DNA of 64,000 bases from assembly GCF_022458895.1 (NCBI RefSeq), contig NZ_JAINFL010000002.1, positions 930,001 to 994,000 of the forward strand, read 5' to 3'. Origin of the DNA: Roseihalotalea indica (GTDB lineage: Bacteria; Bacteroidota; Bacteroidia; Cytophagales; Cyclobacteriaceae). Below the pieces are notes generated by a model. That model did no database searches. It was not told where the DNA came from and was given only the letters and a program-made list of their open reading frames with translations. Of this stretch, positions 1 to 7,294 are shown one piece after another; the first letter of the stretch is position 1, and each line of letters opens with the position of its first letter. The translations under genes and the position numbers were made by a program.

Positions 1-2
1 AA

Positions 3-188
3 CCCAAGGACAGTATAAAGGAAAAAACCCCAAACCAGATTCATCTGTGGAGTTTTGCTGATCTGAAATCTCTTATAAGATTTCGTGATCTTTACAGTGA
101 GTGTGCTCATTCTATTCTATGGATGTTTACTATCATAGTAAACAAACGGCGAGCAGAACTGTCGGTGAAGATCCACAAAATATTTTAG
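3..188 (+). CDS. possible 3' end of a gene entering from the left edge (partial)
   Basis: One forward frame is open from the window edge to a TAG at 186-188, giving 61 residues with a plausible composition that ends in KIHKIF. The other two forward frames are interrupted in the same stretch. I do not recognise a family, and 61 codons can stay open by chance, so this is only a possible C-terminus of a gene that starts outside the window. It would converge with the minus-strand lipoprotein gene ending at 228. Confidence 0.25.
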   Translation, partial: PKDSIKEKTPNQIHLWSFADLKSLIRFRDLYSECAHSILWMFTIIVNKRRAELSVKIHKIF

Positions 189-227
189 CAGAAACTCGAA
201 GAATGATGCTTCAAGGTGATTAAGGTG

Positions 228-1088
228 TTACTCAATCCGTATTGGCACAAAGCAACTGTGCTGGTAGGTAAGTTGCATATTCTTGCCATCTACGGTTTTA
301 ATGACCTTGCGCACCGAGGCTACATTCCAGAATACGGTATCATCAGCAGTAGGGGCAAAGTCTCTTTCGAAGAGAGGCGTCAGGGTTTCTTTGGGCACCC
401 TTATCTTACCTTCTTCCTGGTGAATCGGTACAAAGAATACCCTTCCATGATCAACGAAGGAGTTTGCCTGCGGGGTACTCAATTCGCTTTTAGGAATAAT
501 GACCAACTCTAACCATAAGCTATCCTTTTCAGAAGTTTTTTGGTAAGTGATCACCTGGTCCTCGTCAGCCGACAGTACCCGAGGTATCTGAACATTTTGT
601 ATAGCCTGAGGAAGGTTCGTCATTTCAAACCGATACCTCTGGTCCTGTTCTGCCGTTACGTACTCCCACTGTAGAGTGTCAGTGTCGGGAGTCTGGCCAT
701 TCAGGCGCCATAGCGTGGCGAGGTGGTTTCCGGTAGTACAGTTTTTGTATCCGTCTGCACACATGCGTTCAGAAAACACCTTACTCCAACGAATAGCCTC
801 GCCCTCATACCGAGCCATAAAGAAATCGGGTGCTAAAGTAAAATGGCGGGCAGTATCATCAACGAAATAGCCCGCTTCCAGGAAAAACTCACCATCCAGC
901 CGCTGGTCAGGCTCCGGCGTGTAAACAGGCACCAGATCGCTAGTAGTAGTATGTATCTTGGCAACCGGTACGGAGGGGAAGTCAGAGCTAGAAGGAGTAG
1001 AAGGCTCAGAGGCCTCATCTGCCTGGCAACCAAACCAGAAGGGCGCAAGCAGAAAGAAAACGTAGGGGGAAGAAGAATGGACTGTCAT
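228..1088 (-). CDS. putative lipoprotein, function unknown
   Basis: The 286-residue product begins with a short hydrophobic signal that ends in a lipobox-like FWFGC, so Cys21 is the likely lipidated residue, followed by an acidic Ser/Pro/Glu-rich linker. This points to an envelope lipoprotein. The rest is a soluble beta-rich domain with several Cys residues (ERMCADGYKNC, QHSC) that could form disulfides outside the cytoplasm. I recognise no catalytic motif or family. The ATG at 1088 is preferred because the signal sequence begins there. The gene stands alone, with about 1 kb of non-coding DNA upstream of it. Confidence 0.7.
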   Translation of the reverse strand: MTVHSSSPYVFFLLAPFWFGCQADEASEPSTPSSSDFPSVPVAKIHTTTSDLVPVYTPEPDQRLDGEFFLEAGYFVDDTARHFTLAPDFFMARYEGEAIRWSKVFSERMCADGYKNCTTGNHLATLWRLNGQTPDTDTLQWEYVTAEQDQRYRFEMTNLPQAIQNVQIPRVLSADEDQVITYQKTSEKDSLWLELVIIPKSELSTPQANSFVDHGRVFFVPIHQEEGKIRVPKETLTPLFERDFAPTADDTVFWNVASVRKVIKTVDGKNMQLTYQHSCFVPIRIE

Positions 1089-1611
1089 ATCAGGTAAAAT
1101 GAATAAGTTACAAAATCAATACTGCACATTTTCAAAAGGGCACTTATCAAATACAGCCTGGTATCTATCAAAAGTATATTGACGGACTCATACAAAGGTG
1201 GCTAGTCGGTGGCCATAAGCAGAGCAATGCCCCTAGATTTATGACCTCCCACACGGCTTATTAGCCCGTATCAATCAACCTTGATGTAACACTATGTTGG
1301 TTCTAGCAAAGAATGGACCCAATAGTGTAAAATCAGCAAAAGCAGGCTTTACCCAAGGGTGGTAGGGAGAAATGCTAGGTGAGATTCAGAAAACTATTAA
1401 AGAAAACTGGCCGAATAAGACTCTCTCTTGAGGGGTAGCAGTAGATTTTTTCTCTAAACAGGGAGGTATCTCTCGGTGGCGTATACCCAATATATCTATC
1501 TCAATAAGATTTTTTGCATTACCGGGGATACCAGGCAGTGGCTTTAAAACTGCCTGACCTCAACATCAGAGCAATGGCAATGGTCTCACCGGTAGTCATC
1601 TTATAACCTCA
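1089..1611. other. non-coding stretch upstream of the repeat array
   Basis: No convincing coding frame is seen on either strand. The one clear structure is a perfect 8-bp inverted repeat, CAGGCAGT (1532-1539) and ACTGCCTG (1549-1556), with a 9-nt loop and no T-tract. It may be a small RNA hairpin or an operator. The stretch leads directly into the 43-bp repeat array at 1612. Confidence 0.4.
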
Positions 1612-1909
1612 TTGCAAGCCTGCAATCTATCCCGGGTAACCTACCCCCGCCCTATTGCAGCTTTGCAACCTGCTTGGGTCTACTCTGACGTATTATGTTG
1701 TAGCCATGTAACCTGTTTAAGATAGCCCACACCGCTCATATTGCAAGGCTGCAAGCTGCTTGAGAAACTTTTTCGCACCCTATTGCAGGGCTGTAACACA
1801 AGCGGGCCACAAGCACTCAGGTAGTTGCAGCCTTACAACCTGGTTGGGCAAAATATGATCAGGCAGGTTGCCGGGTTGCATCTTTATGTAGGAAGAGAAA
1901 CCTCTACCG
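1612..1909. repeat. array of seven 42-43 bp degenerate repeats, each with a TTGCA-N4-TGCAA dyad
   Basis: Repeat units start at 1612, 1655, 1698, 1741, 1783, 1825 and 1868, a spacing of 43, 43, 43, 42, 42 and 43 bp. Each opens with an imperfect dyad of consensus TTGCA-N4-TGCAA, usually followed by CCTGCTTGGG, and then about 19 more variable bases. Units 1, 3 and 4 also share a CGC..CTA-like end. Copy 7 is the most diverged. The period is close to four turns of B-DNA, so the dyads would lie on one face of the helix. There is no cas gene nearby, and the variable parts are too short and too related to be CRISPR spacers. The function is unknown: protein-binding sites or a structured transcript are both possible. 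Confidence 0.75.
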
Positions 1910-2123
1910 TGGGCCTGTGCTGCACCCACCCGTAAGTGGTATGTTTCTGCCTTAGGAGTAAAAAGAATGGTTCTAAGAAAACTTTGATGGGGAGTGGGAA
2001 AGATAAAAATCATCCAAACTTACAGAAGTAAGAATCCATCTCTTTTTAGCAGGTAGATAACGGCGCAATTTACCGACCTTTGAGCTAGGTCCATAGACAG
2101 ACTGTACATGATAATTTCAATAT

Positions 2124-2759
2124 ATGTCAAGAAAAGTAAGTACTGAAGTAGAGGGTGCACGACTAACGATTGTTGGCGCAAAAAATCATCCTGAAATTAA
2201 AAAGCGGCTCGCCCGTTATGGTTATAACGACAAGCGGCTAGACGAGGGGTTGGATATGATTGAGGACATCAAGCAGTATACCACTCAGCAAGATGAGAGC
2301 CTTGGTTTGCAGAAAGAGGCCACCAGCCGCTATAAGCAGTACCGCGAGTTATTGCAAGACATGTACCTAAAGCATTTGTCACTAGCCCGGATAGCCCTGA
2401 AAGAAGATATTACCGCCGGGGATATGCTTAAACTATGGGGTGCCCGGCAGCGGGATATTGCCGGTTGGATCAACCAAGTATCTACCTTTTATAACCATGC
2501 CAGCCGATATGTAGAAGTGCTTTCTCAGTATAGTATCAGTCAGGAGGCTATTGAGCAGGGAAAAGCGATGGTAAAAGCTATTGAAGAAGCCCGGGTACAA
2601 CAGGCAATGGGCCGCAGTAATGCCCAGGTAGCCACCAAACGTCGCCGCAAAGCCTTCACCGATCTTATGATGTGGGTCAGCGAGCTGCGTTATATTTCCC
2701 GCCGAGCCCTGAAAGACGAGCCCCAATACCTGGAAGCTTTAGGCGAAGTTGTAAAATAA
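2124..2759 (+). CDS. unrecognised all-helical 211-residue protein downstream of the repeat array
   Basis: The product is rich in Lys, Arg, Glu, Ala and Leu, has no signal peptide or membrane segment, and reads as a string of long amphipathic helices, probably a cytoplasmic helical bundle or coiled coil. A basic patch (ATKRRRKAF, around residues 171-179) near the C-terminus could contact nucleic acid, but that is inference. I recognise no family. The ATG at 2124 is the first start in the frame. The gene lies about 215 bp after the last array unit and is followed 24 bp later by a strong terminator, so it forms its own transcription unit with the non-coding region upstream. Confidence 0.75.
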   Translation: MSRKVSTEVEGARLTIVGAKNHPEIKKRLARYGYNDKRLDEGLDMIEDIKQYTTQQDESLGLQKEATSRYKQYRELLQDMYLKHLSLARIALKEDITAGDMLKLWGARQRDIAGWINQVSTFYNHASRYVEVLSQYSISQEAIEQGKAMVKAIEEARVQQAMGRSNAQVATKRRRKAFTDLMMWVSELRYISRRALKDEPQYLEALGEVVK

Positions 2760-2783
2760 CATTACTCTAATACAATAATCTAC

Positions 2784-2819
2784 AAACCGGAGGTGATACT
2801 AATTGCTTCCGGTTTTTTT
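2784..2819 (+). terminator. rho-independent terminator after the 211-residue gene
   Basis: ACCGGA pairs with TCCGGT across an 18-nt loop, and the stem is followed by a run of seven T. It lies 24 bp after the stop at 2759, so the gene ends its own transcript and is separate from the large secreted protein that follows. Confidence 0.8.
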
Positions 2820-2962
2820 ATGTCTACAATTAAGGCTAGAAGTAATTGTAGCAGATAAAGAGAGCAGGATGTTAATTTATATAACTATATTTTTTTATTT
2901 ATTAAATTTTACAATATATTGTGACATATAATTATTTTTTTCTTTAAAAAATTACTTTTTGT

Positions 2963-5900
2963 ATGTTCGCTTATCTACACAATCTAGCTAATTTAATTTT
3001 ATGTATCTTAGTATGTTCCTATCCAGTCTTCGGCCAGTTTGGCGAAAAACAACCGATTTACAGTAACATTCCCAATGAGTCTTTAAAGGGTAATGTCGAT
3101 CTCAACCAGGATGGTTATCAGGATTTGATCGTATTTCGTCCGGATACCATCTACCCTCAGACCCCGGGGGGGGCGTCTGCGGGTGGTTACTATGTAAAGT
3201 ATAATGACGGTAACGGACAATTCACAACGGAGCAGTTAATCAAAAAAGACAATACCCCGTGGACCCAGATTATGCCAGTAGACCTGGACAACGATGGCCT
3301 TCTGGATCTGGCCGTGTACCAGCGTGATAACCAAAAAATAGTCTGGCTAAAAAACACCGGACCATCCGGATCTTTCTCCTGGCAGTATGATATCCTAACC
3401 GATGTGAATATTAGCAACCTAACAGATGACAGCTTTTTATTTCAGGATATTAATCAGGACCAGTATCCTGATTTTATTTGCGATTGTAGTAAGTTATGGT
3501 ATAAAAACAGTGGTGTAGGGCAGTTTAACGAATCTTTTACGATCAGCGATAATATTATTCAGATACTGTCAGTGGATGATTTAGACCAAGATGGTGTCGT
3601 GGAAGTATTAACCATGACTTTGAAGGATGGAAAGAGGTCAATTGGAAAATATGAGTATCAGACTGATGCTACATGGGACGAAGAAATACTAATTAATGAA
3701 GCTCCTGATTATTATAACCAGATGCGCCTCCAAACATTTGATCTGGAAAACGACGATGATCTGGATATGCTGTTTTATGGAGTAGAGTGGGAAAGAGGAA
3801 CCGGAACCTTTCATATATACGAGAACGCCGGTGGAGTCTATAATGAGTCTGGTACGCTAGGCACCAGTGATAATGCCATAAGGTTTGAGTTGGTAGACCT
3901 TGATGGTAACGGATATACAGATATTGTAAGCGGTAGCACGTATGATCCGGGCATGGGGCTTAATTCAGCAGGCTCAAACCAGACCATCTGGTTTGAAAAT
4001 CAGAGCGGGTCTTTTTCAGGAGAAAACGCACTGCTTGAATATCAGCTGGCACTTGATGTAGGTCAATATAAACAGAGTGAAGGCCAGGAGCTTCTTACAG
4101 TTAATAATAATGGACATTACCTTTTTACTCCCGCAGGTAGCGATTATGAGAAACAACTACTTATCCCCCGGACCGGTGCTGTCATCGATCAGGTGCAAAT
4201 GTCGGAGATCAATGGAGACGGAGTAACTGATTTTCTTTTTACCCAAGGTACTCGTGGTGTGGGAGTACTACTGTCTCAGTCCTCAGGTGGTTACAACCTC
4301 CAGACACTTAATGAAGAAACCCGCACCTATCCGGAGTCCGTTCGTTTTGCTGACCTTGACAACGATGGTGACCAGGATGCTGTAGCTTCATTCTTTGTAG
4401 AAACGGGCGCTAGCAGCCCCGAAACAGAAAAGTGGGAGATTGTATGGTATGAGAATGAAGGTGATGGAGTGTTTGGTGAGCGCCAACTGATTGGTAACGG
4501 GTTAGGGTACTATAACAGTTCGCTAAAAATTTTCGATAGCAATGGGGATGGGTACCCGGAGGTAGCGGCCTTCACCAGTGTCTTCCAAAACAACAATGCC
4601 GAATTTCAGGAAACGGAAAATATTCCTGCCCCTGAGGCAGTAGCCGACTTCAATGGCGATGGAACCATTGATTTGATTCATGATGGGCAGTGGTACGAAA
4701 ATACTGGCAACGGTAACTATACGGTGCGGGAGAGCGTGAGTGGGACCCCGATAGATTTTGACGGAGATGGAGATATAGATCTAGTAGAACCGGAACAATG
4801 GTATGAAAACGATGGTGTGGGTACATTTACCCAACAGCCAATTGACGCTCCCGCGCTGGCTAATAAACCAGGAGTGGTGAAGAACGTTCTTTTCAAAGAC
4901 ATTGACGGGGACGGAGATGCAGACGGTGTTTTACTCTCAAATTCTAAGCTCCAGTGGCTGGAAAACCAGGATGGAATAGGAGATTTTAGCGACCCTCAGT
5001 TGGTAGTAGATGAGAATGTTGGTTTGCCTTATTTCAGCGATACTGATGACGATTCCGACCCTGATCTATACACAACTGTTCGGCAGGATGGGGGTGATAG
5101 ACCTTTCGTAAAATATGAAAACCTGAGCATCGGTGGAGTAGCTAACCCTCTGCAACTAGCACTGGAGGATGCCGAGGGCTTACAGAATAATGAGGTAAGC
5201 ATTCCTGTTAAAGTGCAGAGCGGGTTCGAGAACATTACCTCGCTGGCCTTTTCACTCACCTGGGACCCTGAAGTGGTTACCTACGCCTCAGTAGAGGAAG
5301 AAGGAGCGTTTAATTTCAATACCGAGTCTACCGAGAGTGGCCAGTTAGGAGTGCAGTGGACCAGCGAGAGCGGAGTTACCCTTAGCGAAGAGAGCACTCT
5401 ATTTACCCTTCGTCTGACACTTAACGGAGAAGAACAAAGTAGTACTGAGCTTACTTTTGGTGACGAGCCGGTAGTTCAATCAGCAACTAATGCCGAAGGT
5501 AAAACCATTGAACTGGAAGCACAAACAGCCACTATTAGTATTGCAGAAAGTCAGGCTCCTAATGAGATCAACCTTACTAGTAATATTATAGGTGAGAATC
5601 ATCCTGTCGGTACGCTGGTTGGCACATTCTCTACCCAGGATGCCGACAATACCGAAGGCTTTACTTATACTTTGGTAGAAGGAGACGGGGATAGCGGCAA
5701 TAGTGCTTTTGCTATTGATAATGTCTCGCTGATAACAGCTGAAGAACTGGACTTTGAAACTACCGAAACGTATAGTATCCGGGTACAGACCACTGATCCT
5801 CGAGGAAAAAGCTTTATCAAAGTATTTGAAATAGCCGTACAGGATCTGGACGATTCCAATCAGGTTCCGACTAACCTGCTACTAAGCAATAATATTATCG

Positions 5901-7033
5901 CGGAAAATCAACCGGCTGGCACCATCATCGGAACGCTTACCACTGCAGACCCAGATGACAATGCGCATACTTACACCTTAATAGCCGGTGAAGGAAATGC
6001 TCACAATAGCTTTTTTTATATTGACGGTGACGAATTACGTAGCGCCGCCAGTTTCGATTATGAGACGCTTAATCAGCGCACTATCCGCATCCAAACTAAA
6101 GATGAGCGAGGAGGTACTTTTAGTAAACAATTTACCATCCTGATTACCGACGTAGAAGATGCAGAAAACAGTTCTCCTACAGATATACAAATAAGTAACC
6201 AGACGGTTGCCGAAGAAATGCCGGTTGGCACATTGGTAGGTAACCTAAGCACAGTTGACCCCGATGCGGATGATGAACATATGTATCGACTGGTAGAGGA
6301 TAGTGTAGAGAATAACAATGCCAACTTCTCCATTGATGGAGATCAGTTGCTCACAGCAGAAATCTTTGACTATGAAACTCAGAGCCAGTATATTATCCGA
6401 GTGCAGACTGACGATGGGCAAGGCGGTACGTACAAAGAAACATTAGTTATCAACATAACAAATACTGACGAGGCTACTCCGTTGGCAGTTGTCAACCCTA
6501 TAGAAGATCAACAAGTGGCGGTAGGCGAACCTTTTAGTCTGGCTATTTCAGATGATGTCTTTCAGGGTGACTCTCTGAGCTTGTCTGTCACCTTAATCGA
6601 TGGCGCTGCTTTGCCTGGCTGGCTTACCTTCAATGCTGAAAATAACACGTTGAGCGGCACGCCGCCTGAAGGAGGAGTAGATTTAACTATTAAGGTTACA
6701 GCAACAAACCCTTCAAGCAACCGCAGCGTTAGCGATGAGTTTATCCTATCGGTGCAAGGAGTTACGGCTATTGGTGACGACATGAGGGACGAGATCCGGG
6801 TGTTCCCCGTACCGGCCGACCGCCTGTTGCACATTGAAATAGATCGGCCTTCCCGGGTGCTTCAGTCTTACCGCCTGTTAGATACACAGGGCCGGGTCAT
6901 GAAGGAGCAGACACTCAGTCAGAGAGAGCAGCATGGCATTCGCATTAATGTTGCCGCTTTCAACCGGGGTATCTACTTTCTGGAAGTACATTCTAATAAT
7001 GGATCCTGGCGGCAACGTGTATTAATACAATAA
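2963..7033 (+). CDS. large secreted FG-GAP / cohesin-like / cadherin-repeat protein with T9SS sorting domain
   Basis: This 1356-residue protein begins with a signal peptide ending near VFG-Q (about residue 24). Residues about 40-720 hold many FG-GAP/VCBS repeats with Ca-binding D-x-[DN]-x-DG-x-x-D loops. A cohesin-like beta-sandwich follows at about 726-858, then three cadherin-type repeats (about 867-961, 968-1063, 1073-1166) built on AENxPxGTxxGxLxTxDxD and FDYET, and an Ig-like putative domain with LSGTPP (about 1173-1263). The C-terminus from about 1275, with VFPVPA, LLDTQGRV and GIYFLEV, is a type A T9SS sorting domain. The protein is probably carried across the outer membrane and displayed or released as an adhesin or matrix protein. 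Its paralogue follows directly at 7295. A G8 run at 3166-3173 lies within codons 68-71. Confidence 0.9.
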   Translation: MFAYLHNLANLILCILVCSYPVFGQFGEKQPIYSNIPNESLKGNVDLNQDGYQDLIVFRPDTIYPQTPGGASAGGYYVKYNDGNGQFTTEQLIKKDNTPWTQIMPVDLDNDGLLDLAVYQRDNQKIVWLKNTGPSGSFSWQYDILTDVNISNLTDDSFLFQDINQDQYPDFICDCSKLWYKNSGVGQFNESFTISDNIIQILSVDDLDQDGVVEVLTMTLKDGKRSIGKYEYQTDATWDEEILINEAPDYYNQMRLQTFDLENDDDLDMLFYGVEWERGTGTFHIYENAGGVYNESGTLGTSDNAIRFELVDLDGNGYTDIVSGSTYDPGMGLNSAGSNQTIWFENQSGSFSGENALLEYQLALDVGQYKQSEGQELLTVNNNGHYLFTPAGSDYEKQLLIPRTGAVIDQVQMSEINGDGVTDFLFTQGTRGVGVLLSQSSGGYNLQTLNEETRTYPESVRFADLDNDGDQDAVASFFVETGASSPETEKWEIVWYENEGDGVFGERQLIGNGLGYYNSSLKIFDSNGDGYPEVAAFTSVFQNNNAEFQETENIPAPEAVADFNGDGTIDLIHDGQWYENTGNGNYTVRESVSGTPIDFDGDGDIDLVEPEQWYENDGVGTFTQQPIDAPALANKPGVVKNVLFKDIDGDGDADGVLLSNSKLQWLENQDGIGDFSDPQLVVDENVGLPYFSDTDDDSDPDLYTTVRQDGGDRPFVKYENLSIGGVANPLQLALEDAEGLQNNEVSIPVKVQSGFENITSLAFSLTWDPEVVTYASVEEEGAFNFNTESTESGQLGVQWTSESGVTLSEESTLFTLRLTLNGEEQSSTELTFGDEPVVQSATNAEGKTIELEAQTATISIAESQAPNEINLTSNIIGENHPVGTLVGTFSTQDADNTEGFTYTLVEGDGDSGNSAFAIDNVSLITAEELDFETTETYSIRVQTTDPRGKSFIKVFEIAVQDLDDSNQVPTNLLLSNNIIAENQPAGTIIGTLTTADPDDNAHTYTLIAGEGNAHNSFFYIDGDELRSAASFDYETLNQRTIRIQTKDERGGTFSKQFTILITDVEDAENSSPTDIQISNQTVAEEMPVGTLVGNLSTVDPDADDEHMYRLVEDSVENNNANFSIDGDQLLTAEIFDYETQSQYIIRVQTDDGQGGTYKETLVINITNTDEATPLAVVNPIEDQQVAVGEPFSLAISDDVFQGDSLSLSVTLIDGAALPGWLTFNAENNTLSGTPPEGGVDLTIKVTATNPSSNRSVSDEFILSVQGVTAIGDDMRDEIRVFPVPADRLLHIEIDRPSRVLQSYRLLDTQGRVMKEQTLSQREQHGIRINVAAFNRGIYFLEVHSNNGSWRQRVLIQ

Positions 7034-7114
7034 TTGGTATTGTTTCCAGTACCTTAATCTTAACAAGTAGCATTGTAATATTTCGCTAAGCAACTGCTGG
7101 CAGAAAATGATTTT

Positions 7115-7160
7115 CGGGTATTTGCTATCAAAATAATGGTAGTATTATACCCGTTTTTTT
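7115..7160 (+). terminator. rho-independent terminator between the two FG-GAP genes
   Basis: CGGGTAT pairs with ATACCCG around an inner hairpin (GCTATCA with TGGTAGT), followed by seven T. It is 81 bp after the stop of the first gene and shows that the two paralogues are transcribed separately. Confidence 0.75.
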
Positions 7161-7191
7161 ATGTATAATACTGCTTGTCTGAAGGTTAAAG

Positions 7192-7221
7192 TTGTTAGGC
7201 GACTTTTTGTATGTACTTTTG
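7192..7221 (+). promoter_or_regulatory. Bacteroidota-type promoter for the second FG-GAP gene
   Basis: TTG at 7192-7194, a 19-bp spacer and TACTTTTG at 7214-7221 fit the TTTG/TAnnTTTG consensus of the primary sigma factor of Bacteroidota. Transcription would start near 7228 and leave a leader of about 65 nt before the ATG at 7295. Confidence 0.55.
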
Positions 7222-7294
7222 TGAGTGATTTATAGCGCAAGCAGAATTTGCATATTTTTGCTGTTAATTTTAGCATAGTACCTAACTTGACTTT

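Noticed and set aside
119..223. 34-codon plus-strand ORF before the first lipoprotein gene
   Set aside because: It is too short, has no recognisable content, and overlaps another open frame at the window edge.
1612..1909. CRISPR array reading of the 43-bp repeats
   Set aside because: The repeated part is imperfect, the variable part is only about 19 bp and partly shared between units, and there are no cas genes in the window.
1780..2013. 77-codon minus-strand ORF across the end of the repeat array
   Set aside because: It lies over degenerate non-coding repeats, has no recognisable domain and no ribosome-binding site that supports it.
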